A stretch of DNA of 64,000 bases from Malania oleifera (Eukaryota; Streptophyta; Magnoliopsida; Santalales; Ximeniaceae), in NCBI RefSeq assembly GCF_029873635.1, contig NC_080417.1, positions 30,492,214-30,556,213 of the forward strand, written 5' to 3'. Within the stretch, counting starts at the first letter, position 1; each line of letters begins with the position of its first letter. Made by a program: the position numbers and the translations under genes. Below the pieces are notes generated by a model. It was not told where the DNA came from, did not search any database, and saw nothing but the letters and a program-made list of their open reading frames with translations. This document shows positions 9,916 through 20,160 of this stretch, in pieces.

Positions 9916-10797
9916 ATTCTCAAGCCCCAACTCATCGTAACTGATAACATGAGACGGATCCAACACGTACCTCCTTAACATGGAGACGTGGAACACATCA
10001 TGGACCCTCGAAAGTGCTGGAGGTAATGCAACTCTGTAGGCTACTAGACCCACTCGCTCAAGTACCTTAAATGGTCTGATATACCTTGGGCTCAACTTGC
10101 CCTTCCTGCCAAACCTCATTACTCCTTTCATCGGAGCAATACGCAGAAAAACCTTACCTCCCACTTCGAACTCTAACTCACGGCGGCGAACATCCGTGTA
10201 ACTCTTCTGTCGACTCTGAGCTGATCTAATCCTCTCCCGGATCAAACCCACCTTCTCAGATGCCTGCTGCACAAGTTTAGGTCCTAAAACCTGACGTTCA
10301 CCGACCTCATCCCAATACAAAGGAGATCAACACCTCCGACCATACAAAGTATCAAACGACGCCATCCCTATACTAGCCTGGAAGCTGCTGTTATAGGCAA
10401 ACTCCATTAGTGGTAGAAACTGAATCCAACTACCACCGAAGTCCAATACATAAGCCCGTAACATATCTTCCAAGATTTGTATCGTCCTCTTCAACTGTCC
10501 ATCAGTCTGGGGGTGGAACGCTGTACTGAAAGTAAGCTTCGTCCCCAATGCTTCCTGCAAGTTCTTCCAAAATTGAGAAGTAAACCTCGTATCCCGATCT
10601 GAAACAATGGACACCGGTACCCCGTGCATTCTTACAATCTCACACACATACATCTCAGCTAGTCTAGCCAAAGGGTAGCTAACCTTCATCGGTATAAAGT
10701 GAGCAGATTTCGTCAACCTGTCCACAATTACCCAAATAGTATTATGCCCGTGAAGAGCTGTCGGTAATCCGGTAACAAAATCTATGGAAATATGCTC
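9868..10797 (-). pseudogene. Tekay integrase catalytic core and C-terminal GPY/F-like module
   Basis: Two open pieces, 10327-10725 and 9865-10320, are separated by a stop. The core has [24 protein letters not shown] and [19 protein letters not shown]. The first two Asp of the DDE triad are present, but the expected Glu of the family's GQxERT motif is Lys. The C-terminal part carries GRKGKLSPRYIRPFKVLERV and ALSRVHDVFHVSMLRRY, the conserved module that precedes the chromodomain. A stop replaces a Trp at about 10798. Confidence 0.9.
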
Positions 10798-11409
10798 TTA
10801 TTTCCACATTGGAATAGGCAAAGGCTGCAACGGCCCCGCCGGCCTCTGATGTTCAGCTTTCACCTGTTGACACATTAGACACTCCTCCACAAACCAGGCA
10901 ATATCCCTCTTCATACCACTCCACCAGAAGGACTCGTGCAAATCTCGATACATCTTCATACTACCCGGATGTACCATATGCAAAGAATGATGCGCTTCCT
11001 CCAGAATCGTCTTTCTGATCTCCTCATCATTTGGAACACACAGCCTGGTCCCAAACTTCAACACACCTCTGTCAGAGATGTTAAAATCCGCAGCCAAACT
11101 CTGCTGTACTTTCTCTACAATCCTAGCTAACTCTGCATCATTAGCCTGTGCAGCCTTAATACGTTCAAACAAAGTCGGTTGAATCACCAAGCTAGTAATG
11201 AAAGCCTGATGATCACTAGATGCCAACTCCACGCCAAGGCTTTCCAGATCCCGTCTGATATGATGCTGAGCTACAACTGTAGATACTACTGCATGTTCTG
11301 ACTTATAACTCAACGCATCAGCTACCACGTTAGCATTTCTTGGATGGTAACTAATCGTGCAATTGTAATCTTTAATCAACTCTAGCCATTGCCTTTGCCT
11401 CATATTCAA
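10798..11409 (-). pseudogene. RNase H C-terminus and integrase zinc-binding domain
   Basis: This 203-aa stretch starts with LNMRQRQWLELIKDYNC and NANVVADALS, the end of gypsy RNase H. It continues into the HHCC integrase zinc domain with H at HHSLHMVHPG and C at EECLMCQQVKAEHQRPAGPLQP. The upstream join at about 11410 is a frameshift with loss of a few residues. It lies in the expected order between RNase H and the integrase core. Confidence 0.88.
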
Positions 11410-11452
11410 CTAAGAAATATCTGAGGCTTTTGTGATCCGTGAAGATCTCACA

Positions 11453-11695
11453 CTATACCCTGTACAGATAGTGTCGCCAAATCTTCAGTGCATACACCAC
11501 GACAGCTAATTCTAAATCATGCGTAGGGTAATTCTTCTCATACTCCTTAAGTTGCCGAGAAGCATAAGCTACCACCTTACCTTGTTGCATAAGCATATAT
11601 CCCAAACCCTTCAAGGATGCGTCATTATAAATCACAAAACTCCCATTCCCTGAAGGAATGGTCAATACTGGAGTAGTAACCAGCCGGTGCTTCAA
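11453..11695 (-). pseudogene. Tekay RNase H N-terminal half
   Basis: Contains [18 protein letters not shown] and [20 protein letters not shown] followed by [10 protein letters not shown], the standard gypsy RNase H start. The family's YSDAS is YNDAS here; the first catalytic Asp is kept. It is separated from the RT by a stop at about 11727-11729 where the family has Trp, and a second stop follows at 11453. Confidence 0.88.
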
Positions 11696-11725
11696 TTCCT
11701 GAAAGCACTGCTCGCAATCACTAGT

Positions 11726-12477
11726 CTACTCAAACTGAACTCCCTTCCTGGTTAATCGTGTCAGAGGTTCAGACAGTTTAGAGAAACCCTTTACGAACTG
11801 ACGATAATAACCCGCCAGTCCTAGAAAACTCTGAACCTCCTGCACATTCTTTGGTCTAACCCAGTCAACCACAGCTTCGATCTTTCTAGGATCAACAGAG
11901 ATACCGCCCTCAGACACCACATGGCCTAAGAACGTGACCTGATTTAGCCAAAACTCACACTTCTTTAGCTTAGCATATAGCTTATTCTCTCGCAACCTCT
12001 GTAGCACTAACCTCAAATGGTACTCATGCTCTTTCGAACTCTTCGAATATACTAGAATGTCATCAATGAATACCACTGCGAATCGATCTAGATACTCATG
12101 GAAAACCCTGTTCATTAGATCCATGAACACTGCTGGCGCATTGGTCAACCCGAATGGCATAACCAATAATTCATAGTGGCCGTATCTGATTCGAAAAGCA
12201 GTCTTTGCTACATCCCAGATCTAACCTTCACCTGATGATACCCTGACCATAGGTCGATCTTTGAAAAGACCTGTGTTCTCTGCAGCTGGTCAAAAAGATC
12301 ATCTATACGAGGTAAAGGGTAATGGTTCTTCACCGTCACTTTATTGATCTCACGGTAATCAATGCACATACGCATCGACCCGTCCTTCTTCTTCACAAAT
12401 AATATTGGAGCTCCCCAGGGCGAAACACTAGGTCGAATGAATCCCCTATCCAGTAATTCCTGCAACTGCTTCTTCAA
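11726..12477 (-). pseudogene. Tekay reverse transcriptase
   Basis: The pieces 12208-12477 and 11726-12166 together cover the RT. The N-terminal piece has [40 protein letters not shown] and [12 protein letters not shown] with the first catalytic Asp. The second has [18 protein letters not shown] and the YxDD-equivalent [11 protein letters not shown] one-base frame change near 12213 breaks the frame between VKVR and the DVAKTAFR block. Catalytic residues are intact, so the frame break and stops are what inactivate it. Confidence 0.92.
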
Positions 12478-12480
12478 CTC

Positions 12481-13206
12481 CTAAAGTTCTGCTGGAACCA
12501 TCTGGTACGAAGCTTTAGAGATCAGTGCCTTACCAGGCAGTAACTCAATCGTAAACTCCACCTTACGAACCAGAGGTAAATTGGGTAAGTTGTCTGGAAA
12601 CACATCCGGAAACTCGTTGACCACCTGAATGTCCTCGAGTCTCAACTCATCCCGCGGTGGTTCCTTCACACAAGCTAGGTACCCCTGACATCCGTCCAAG
12701 AGTAAGCTCCTTGCCTGTAATGCTGATAAGATCTATGGCGTTGGACGCAGATACGATCCCACAAACTCATACTCCTGTTTCCCAGGAGGTCTGAATACTA
12801 CTACCTTCTTCCGACAGTTAATCACTGCATAATTGGAAAATAACCAATCCATTCCCAGTATAACATCAAAACCCAACATATCATATACCACAAGGTTTGC
12901 TGGTAACAGTCTCTCATGAATCACAACTGGGCAGTTTTCTAACATCTTACTACAAAACGATACACTCCCAGTTGGCGTAATCACAAACAACATCTCATTC
13001 ATCACATAAGTTTCTACCTCACACAATTTCACAAAACTAGCACATATGAACGAATGGGTTGCCCCCGAATCAAATAAAACAACAGCTTTATTCGAAAGCA
13101 ATAACATGGTACCTGTCACCACGTTCCCAGCGTGTTCCGCATCTGCTGGAGTAAGCGAATATACTCTCACCAAAGCCATGGTTGCCTGATAATTTCCCTG
13201 AGGCAC
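12481..13206 (-). pseudogene. Tekay aspartic protease and protease-RT linker
   Basis: The frame 12733-13206 (157 aa) carries VLFDSGATHSFI, where DSGA is the protease active site, and later GFDVILGMDWLFSNYAVINC, a hallmark of plant gypsy proteases. After a stop near 12730, 12481-12699 gives VVNEFPDVFPDNLPNLP and VEFTIELLPGKALISKASYQM, the conserved linker into RT. The protease active site itself looks intact. Confidence 0.9.
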
Positions 13207-14244
13207 CTGATTTCTCCCACGGTTCTGGCTCTGTAAAGGAATAATCTTTCTCTGTTCCGGACAATACTTCTCAATGTGGCTTTACTGGCCACAGTTGAAG
13301 CAGACACCCCAAAATGGCTGACATTCGCCATCGTGCCATTTACGACACTTCGTACATGGTGCGGAGGATGGATCCCCCTGAGAACTCAGCCACTTGGTGT
13401 TCTACCGATGCCCGGAACTGTAGCTCTTCTTCTTCTTCCACGGTCCCTACCGAGAACTAATATGAGGACCAGAAGATACTAGCCTCTTCCCCTGTACCTG
13501 TACTACCTCATCTCCTCGAAGGTCGATCTCAACTATGGTGGCTTTATCCACCAAAACAGAAAACTCACGGATCTGCAGCATCCCCACAAGACGGCGGATG
13601 TCTTTCTTTAGACCCTTCTCGAACCTCCGAGCCTTCTCGTGCTCATTCGGAACTAAGTATGGTGCAAATCGAGATAACTCGATGTATCTGGAAGCATATC
13701 TCTACATCGACAAAGTCCCCTGCATTAGGCCTGAAAACTCATCAGCCTTCGCATCCCGAGTGGAGACCGGAAAGTATCTCTCGATAAATACCTCCTTGAA
13801 GCGGCCCCTCGTCATATCAGATGAACCAGCTCTCTGCCTCTCGAGCAGACTCACCGCTGTCCACCATCGCCCTGCCTTCTCAGCCAGCTGGAAGGTAGCG
13901 TACAAGACCTTCTGCTTCTCAGTGCAGTAGAGGACTCCCGAAATCCTCTCGGTCTTCTCAATCCAATCTTCCGCCACAATCGGATCCGGTCCTCTAGTAA
14001 ATGTCGGAGAGTGCATGCATGTGAACCTCTCGATGGTACACCCCACATCAGTAGGAGAGCTCTCGCATCTCCTAACACTCCGTCCAATTTCCTGGACCAC
14101 CTGTCTCACCATACTACGAGACACAGAAGGAGACTCATCACTTGTCGTCTCCTCGGAGCCACTTTCCAAGTTATTATCCTCGGGCTCAATGCTGAAAACA
14201 GAATAGGATTCGGTTAGAATCCCTACAACACATACAGTTAACAC
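13207..14244 (-). pseudogene. Tekay gag with double zinc-knuckle region
   Basis: The open frame 13702-14244 (180 aa) contains a retrotransposon gag core (GPDPIVAEDWIEKTERI, then KVLYATFQLAEKAGRWW and RFKEVFIERYFP). Its start carries acidic, serine-rich sequence. Downstream, 13260-13380 reads as CTKCRKWHDGEC followed by CFNCGQ, stop, SHIEKYCPEQR, the zinc-knuckle pair of Tekay gags; the stop lies inside the second knuckle at about 13285. The stretch 13490-13700 is broken into other frames. Confidence 0.85.
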
Positions 14245-14492
14245 AATGATCTACACTAATCATGTTAACTATTCCCTGCCAGGTCTAGGTCTGTCCTATC
14301 ACACTGACATGAAAGTCATCAATGATCTGCCTTACTTTTACTGGAATCGTCATCCCAGGAAAAACATGGAATACCGTCGATAATTTTCGGTCTAGCAACC
14401 AAACAAACCACAACCAACTCTACCCATATCCACATCCCATAGTCTGGTATGTATACATTAATACTCCTAACCAAGTCTACAAGACCTAATAA

Positions 14493-14513
14493 CCTAGTTA
14501 GCTCTGATACTAA
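14493..14513 (-). other. Primer binding site (tRNA-iMet-like)
   Basis: On the minus strand, two bases after the 5' LTR end, the sequence reads TTAGTATCAGAGCTAACTAG. The core AGTATCAGAGC matches the plant initiator-Met tRNA primer site TGGTATCAGAGC with small changes. It fixes the 5' LTR as 14516-16599. Confidence 0.85.
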
Positions 14514-15390
14514 GCTGTCATGCTCCGAGCCCGGAAATGGGACCCAGGGGTGAATTAAGTAACCTAATCTGTCTCTGTATCAATATAAAACATACATGAT
14601 ACCATATACAAGAGGGTCCGACCCCGTGGGGTAACAGATGCCTTATATACATACATACAATACATGTCCATACTCATCAATATATGTAGAGGAAAATGGT
14701 CTTTCTTTACATCAAATTGTACCATACTAGAGTCTATACCATACAAGGTTAAACATACCTACAAATACTATACATACCACGGGTGTCTACAAAATCCATC
14801 AGGAGAACCCGGTTACAAAATTCGTACTTATCAGGTACTAACAGTAGCTAAACACCCCCATCGGCTTCCGGATGCTAGGATGCTAGTTTCGGATACCCAA
14901 AGGACCTGAAAAACATTTGTATATATTCGGGGTGAGACACCTCTCAGTAAGGGAGAAAACAGGTTATATTAGTGTGTGGCATACTAGTGTCATTTTCATA
15001 CTTCATAACACAAACATATGATACAGTTTGAAACACATATGTACAGTTTCAAAACAAGTTCCATACATTTCCATACAATTCCATACAGTTCCAGTATTTC
15101 CACAAAACCATTCCAGTTCATACGATACTCAAATACATATATACATACATATGGTCAGTATCGTCACACTACTCACAACTGCACAAGTCACCTAGTCTCA
15201 CAGCAGTTACGTTCCAACACATTAAACAACGAAGGTTTTCGACTCAGGCCCAATAGTGAATCCATTGCTACACATGCAACTACACAAGGTCACCTGATCT
15301 AACCTTGATTACGTTACCATGTGCGAACTACGCTACGTCAACCTAGGCCCACTGTGGTCTGTTGCTGCATTCGGTGACCAACCAAATCAT

Positions 15391-15550
15391 ACTGGTGATA
15401 TTTTGCACCACGGATATAGAGCCGGCCACTCTTGGTGATATTTCACACCCTGGATATAGAGCCAGCCACTCTTGGTGATATTTCGCACCCTGGATATAGA
15501 GCCAGCCACTCTCGGTGATATTTCGCACCCTAGATATAGAGCCAGCCACT
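15391..15550. repeat. Four 40-bp tandem repeats in the 5' LTR
   Basis: Units start at 15391, 15431, 15471 and 15511 and match those at 8003-8162 in number and phase. The array therefore predates the insertion. Confidence 0.95.
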
Positions 15551-16273
15551 CTCGGCGTACGGTAATTAGCCGCCCCTAGCCGATTTCACAAAACCTGGAA
15601 TCACTTTGAAACTCACGTCCCTATACATTTCAGCGTACGGTAATAAGCCTTCACATAACTGTTTTTCACAAATATCTCGAACAACATGCATACATACACA
15701 CATACCACACTTATTTGGTTTACGGCAAATCATATCGTTTACAATTTCAAGTATACAGTTTATACAAATATGAATTACGGTCACCTTAATAATACAGTTT
15801 AAACAACATAACGATTTTCCAATCAAATAAGAGATGATACCCGAAATCCCCCAATTTTCTCGAAAATAGTAACCCAAAAATCCCGTGTTTTTACCTTGAT
15901 AGATTTCCCTAAATAAGTAGTCAAAACATACATACGATCTTAACCTATAGGCTTACCGATCCCGATTTCAAAAATGAACTGATATAAATAGAATCCCCTT
16001 ACCTCAACCCGAAACCAAACCACAAACTCTACAGTCCTCAAAACTACGAACCGAGACTCCGAAATCAACAAATCACGGTACTAAACATGCTCACGATCCG
16101 TACTACTATACATATACTGACTCAGAAATGAAAATCGAGCCTTACCTTGATTTCGGCCCGAAACCCGAAAATGCTCAAACCGAGATTCCGATCCACAGAA
16201 ATTGTAAAGAATCCTTCCACGATCCTCGTGGTAACCTCGGATTTCCGATTCTATCAACGACTGGTGAAGAAAT

Positions 16274-16317
<44 letters not shown>

Positions 16318-16339
16318 TTAGTGAAGAAGAAAAGGGAAA

Positions 16340-16557
16340 ATCCCTTTTATACCCCCTTTTACCCGCCCGGTTTTCGTCGACGAAAAGTACCTTCGTCGAC
16401 GAAATATCAAGGATTTTGTCGCGGATGTTGGCAGCCTCATCGACAAAGTCTGATATTTAAAATTTCCAAACCTCTCGGCTTCTCTTCGTCGACGAACCTC
16501 TGAATTTCGTTGACGAAAAGTCTACTGCCTTCGTCGACGAAATCTGGCTTCATTGAA
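16340..16557 (-). promoter_or_regulatory. LTR promoter: TTCGTCGACGAA array plus TATA box (5' LTR)
   Basis: Perfect TTCGTCGACGAA copies lie at about 16374-16385, 16391-16402, 16486-16497 and 16531-16542, with degenerate ones between. Immediately downstream on the minus strand is GGGTATAAAAGGGATT (about 16340-16355) and then the CT leader. As the 5' LTR, this would have been the promoter driving the element. Confidence 0.7.
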
Positions 16558-16727
16558 GAAATCTGCAGAAATCCATTTTATATTTTCCGGGTTCTTACAT
16601 GAGAATTCTCATCTTCAATATGAAACTTCTTTATATTGAAGATGTGAAAAGAAGTATTTACATCTTAAAGATACAAATTGGCCTATTTTAGTATTTTTTG
16701 AAGCATACAAATTTTATTATTAAGTTT

Positions 16728-17161
16728 TGTTATGAAATCATGTCCTAAGATTATGCACACATAAGTACAAAAAAATAAAGAAAATCAAAAGAGAGAAGAA
16801 GAATAATGAATTTACGTGATTTGACAATGTGTCTATGTCCATAGAGCCCCTGTGCAATTTCACTATCATCAAACGAAAATTGTCTTACGACTTCAATCTT
16901 TAGTTACAATATGTATATATAGCCTCGTATGAAAATCTTAAAATATCCTCATATGATAATACAATTACACTACGCCCTACTTCAAATGTAGTATCGTATT
17001 GCGAGGGGGGGGGGGGAAAGTCCCCCGCACCCTCTAACGCACCCTTGTTGGACTTGGTTTAAGTAGTCAAGGAGGTTTCACATAGAACTCTTGAGCTCCT
17101 TGGGCAAACCTTCCACTTATAACAAACTTCAACCCCTCTGAATATAATCCCTAACTTAACA
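16728..17161. mobile_element. Solo LTR (434 bp) with perfect 5-bp target duplication
   Basis: The block starts TGTTATGAAATCATG and ends TAACTTAACA. It is flanked by AGTTT on both sides (16723-16727 and 17162-17166). The same sequence occurs at 44714-46071, where it is also flanked by a near-identical 5-mer. TG...CA ends plus a 5-bp duplication indicate an LTR left by recombination between LTRs; the superfamily cannot be told. A G-run near 17006-17017 is inside. Confidence 0.88.
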
Positions 17162-17454
17162 AGTTTCATAAAATAAACATATTTATATAATATTTATAAC
17201 AAAATAAAGCTACTTTTTAAGGATAAAAGAAAGTCCAAATGAGAACTTCCCAAAAACTTTTTTTTAACATAATAAACTCTTTTTAAAGAGAACAGAAAAT
17301 AAAACAGAACAAAAAAAAAAAAAATGAAAGTTTTGTACTCCCCCAAAAAGGACGAGCGTAGCTTGAGAGGGCAATCCTTTCAAGGAGTAAAATGAGAAGC
17401 ATAGAAATCTAGGATAGGAGTTTGAGAGAGAAGAGAAAGAGAAGACAAAAGAGA

Positions 17455-17830
17455 GAAGAGAAGGCTAAATGAAGATAGACAGAGAGAATAAAATATGTGT
17501 TTATTGTGATGAAAGGGAAGAGTCTTTTTCATATTTTTGGAGGGCTCAACAATTAAAGCTTATCTTCAAGCCTAGATGATTATCTTCATAATATGAAAAT
17601 CTCATATCTAGATGGTTACGAAGTTCCTTTCAAAAGAGCGAAAAGAAGGCTAAAGGAAGGTAGATTGAGAAAGAATAAAATATGCATTTATTGTGATGCA
17701 AGGAAAAAGCCTTTTTCATATTGTTGCAAGGCTCAGCAATTAAAGCTTATCTTCAAGTCTAAATGGTTATCTTCACAATTAGAAAAACTTGATGGTTACA
17801 AAGTTCCTACTTTATTTCACATGGCCTATA
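17455..17830 (+). pseudogene. Tandemly duplicated gag zinc-knuckle relic
   Basis: Two units of about 185 bp (about 17455-17635 and 17640-17820) are similar from AAGGCTAAA through AATAAAATATG and TTTATTGTGATG to GATGGTTACAAAGTTCC. The second is open in 17593-17859 and reads ICIYCDARKKPFSYCCKAQQLKL, resembling a gypsy gag knuckle (CxxCD...GHRCK) with the His replaced. The first reads ICVYCDERE and then a stop. Assignment is tentative; the duplication itself is plain. Confidence 0.45.
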
Positions 17831-17869
17831 AACTTAAATTGGACTTTAATTGGATGTGAAAAGGTCCCA

Positions 17870-19050
17870 CGCCCAAATATATATCTTGGACGCAGTTAGC
17901 ACTTTGATCCTATTTGACTAGCTTTTCTTCTTGGGTAATAGCACAGGTGGCATGTCATATAGCATGGATGACAACTAGGTTGATTATTGATCATCTTTCC
18001 CTTTAAGTTGGCCAAAGTCCTATCGATCACTTCTTTTGATATGAGCAACCATTCTCCCTTTGATTTTCAGGTCCTTGTGACTACCATTGTCGATGCTAAA
18101 ACTACTCTAATAGTTTGACATCTCCATGTGGTCATTCCTCATTTTCAATAGTTATCATTTTTTAGAATGTGTACAAATGACAAAAAATAAAAAAATAAAA
18201 TCAAAAACTCAACTGTTATCTCATACCCCCACCTTAGATCCACCTTCGATCTTGAATTGTTATTTCAAATTAGGAATCCATATATTACTATTGAATATAG
18301 TATTTTTTATAGTTTTTGCTACTATAATTTATTTATTTATTATGATTATTATTACAAGATATTAAAAATTATTATCATTATGTATAGACGCGAGTATATA
18401 TTATGAATGTACTTGATACTATTATCATTGCAAGTGAAGAGAACACCATCCTTGGAGTACCTAAGGGTCCATTTAATTGAGGAAAATAATTTTCAATTGT
18501 CATTTTTAGTCTTTTCAAAGAATTATAAAAATGATAGCTTATATATTTTTAATTTTTTTAATATTTGTATCGAAAAGGTAGAAAATAAAGGACTTATTTT
18601 TTTTTTTTGTGCCTACATATTTTTTTTATTTTTAGATTTCAAATAATTAAAAAATCTCACATTGTTTCCTAATTTTTCAAAAATTATATATTAAATCAAA
18701 AATTTAGAAATTACTAAAAAAGAAAATATATTTCAAAATTTTCTTATGAAAATTGAAAAGCAGCGTGACATTTTGTAATTGAAAATAGAAAAAAAAACTA
18801 TTTTCTAGAAATGAATAGTTTTATTTTTTAAAAAAAATTTTAGATTCTTTTATACATGCAAATGTTACAACTTTTTTTAAAAAAAAAAAAAATGAATTTT
18901 TATCATTTTTCAAAAATAAAAGAAATAAAAACTTTTTTATACAACTAATTAATCTTACCTAAGCTTTTTTTAATAAACTTATTGAAATACTTTCATATAA
19001 CTTTGAGACCTAATAAGTGAATAAAGCAAAAATATTCCCTTGAAAAGATA
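17870..19050. other. AT-rich intergenic, no gene seen
   Basis: Long homopolymer A and T runs. The sequence near 18465-18515 (GGTCCATTTAATTGAGGAAAA) has the look of a MITE terminus, but no matching inverted end with a target duplication was confirmed. Confidence 0.5.
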
Positions 19051-19052
19051 AT

Positions 19053-19350
19053 TAAGGTATGTTTGGTTTACGGAACACGCATTCCTAGGAATAGACTAGT
19101 TTTAATAGGTTTGTTGCAATTAGTTTTATTAAAAATTATGTTGTTACTATAAAGTAAATTACAATATCAAATATTTTACTAATCTACAATAAGGAATAAT
19201 TATTTCCAGATTTTTCTCGTGGAATGTAATTAGGAACATATAAAAATTAACTATTTTCTTAATTTCAAAAATTTAAACTATATTTCACCTTATAATAAAG
19301 AATAACTATTTGGCCAAATCAAGCCATGTGTAATTCAATTCCCAAACACA
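19053..19350. mobile_element. Candidate MITE upstream of the plastid-type gene
   Basis: The left end GGTATGTTTGGTTTACGGAA and the right end, whose complement reads GTCTGTGTTTGGGAATTG, are imperfect inverted repeats about 290 bp apart. They contain the TGTTTGG and GGAAT words common in plant PIF/Harbinger-like MITEs. The target duplication is not clear, so this stays tentative. Confidence 0.35.
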
Positions 19351-19522
19351 GACATATTCTCAAATAATAATAATAATAATAATTTTAGAAAAAAAAAAAA
19401 CATTTAAATAACTCAACCAAAGAACTCGGAGTTCACCCTCTGAGGCACGTACTCCTGAGGATGGATAACGACCACAAAGTGCATGGAGCGGAGATAGCAT
19501 TCTTAAAACTCTTCCACCCTAA

Positions 19523-19526
<4 letters not shown>

Positions 19527-19593
<67 letters not shown>
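19527..19593. repeat. (CT)n microsatellite in the 5' leader
   Basis: About 65 bp of pure CT ends 25 bp before the ATG at 19618. CT tracts in leaders are common in plant genes and can affect expression; here this is inferred from position. A second, shorter CT run lies at 20141-20160, just after the stop codon. Confidence 0.9.
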
Positions 19594-19594
<1 letters not shown>

Positions 19595-19617
19595 AAAAAA
19601 TTTGTCTCCTGGGTTTC

Positions 19618-20130
19618 ATGGTAGCCTCGAATATGTTGCTGTATTCTCCAGCATCCGCAACCTCACTCCCATACCCGCAGCTCAAGAGCTTGATCAAAAT
19701 AACTATGATTAGAAGTGGGCTGAAGGTGTTGGGAATGGTCAAAGATCAGAGCAGTAGCGGCGGCGGCGGCAACGGCAGTCCCGCAGCCCAGAAAGCGGCC
19801 ATCGCCGGGGGTCTGGTCTCTGCTCCAGTCATTGCTTGGTCTCTGTACACCCTCAAGACCACGGGGTGTGGGCTGCCGCCGGGCCCCGGGGGGTCCATAG
19901 GCGCGCTGGAGGGTGTGAGCTACCTCACCGTGGTGGGAATCGTGGGTTGGTCCCTCTACACCAAGGCCAAGACCGGGTCGGGTCTGCCCAACGGTCCTTT
20001 CGGGTTGTTGGGTGCTGTTGAAGGCTTATCCTTCTTGTCCTTGCTTGCCATTGCCCTAGTGTTTGGGCTGCAGTTTCTGGAGAAGGGCTCCATCCCCGGA
20101 CCCCTCCCCGGTGACCAGTGCTTTGGCTAG
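19618..20130 (+). CDS. Small plant-specific membrane protein, probably plastid-targeted
   Basis: A 170-aa single-exon frame with GC-rich coding sequence that stands out from its AT-rich surroundings. Residues 1-60 are rich in Ser, Ala, Lys and Arg with no acidic cluster at the start, as expected for a chloroplast transit peptide, then a Gly/Ser linker. Three hydrophobic segments follow at about 62-78, 98-115 and 134-154. Residues 73-103 and 110-140 form an internal repeat (19 of 31 identical), each with WSLYT, GLPxGPxG and GAxEG. It ends GPLPGDQCFG. From memory it resembles the small thylakoid/envelope protein family containing Arabidopsis At1g14345, whose biochemical role I cannot state. The first ATG was chosen because it supplies the transit peptide. 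It looks intact. Confidence 0.8.
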   Translation: MVASNMLLYSPASATSLPYPQLKSLIKITMIRSGLKVLGMVKDQSSSGGGGNGSPAAQKAAIAGGLVSAPVIAWSLYTLKTTGCGLPPGPGGSIGALEGVSYLTVVGIVGWSLYTKAKTGSGLPNGPFGLLGAVEGLSFLSLLAIALVFGLQFLEKGSIPGPLPGDQCFG

Positions 20131-20160
20131 CTGGCATATCTCTCTCTCTCTCTCTCTCTT

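Larger units (their letters stand above)
7116..16599 (-). mobile_element. Full-length decayed Tekay-type chromovirus (Ty3/gypsy)
   Basis: The 9.5-kb element is bounded by two LTRs of 2117 and 2084 bp that start TGTCA and end TTACA. On the minus strand the order is 5' LTR, primer binding site, gag, zinc knuckles, protease, RT, RNase H, integrase with a GPY/F-like module, chromodomain, polypurine tract, 3' LTR. This order and the C-terminal chromodomain identify a chromovirus; the integrase tail and chromodomain sequence resemble the Tekay/Del clade. Flanking 5-mers are GGAGA (7111-7115) and TGAGA (16600-16604), a target duplication with one mismatch. The coding region has many stops and frameshifts, so it cannot be autonomous. 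Confidence 0.93.
14516..16599 (-). repeat. 5' LTR of the Tekay-type element
   Basis: Partner of 7116-9232, with the same order of blocks. The GA tract at 16278-16315 is shorter than in the partner. It starts with TGTCATGCTCCGAGCCC, differing by transitions from the left copy. Confidence 0.93.

Noticed and set aside
13276-14217. Plus-strand ORFs opposite the Tekay gag
   Set aside because: Shadows of the minus-strand gag, which has recognisable motifs.
19836-20137. Alternative-frame ORFs over the plastid-type gene
   Set aside because: High GC creates long shadows; only the 170-aa frame shows hydrophobic segments, internal repeats and a family-like C-terminus.
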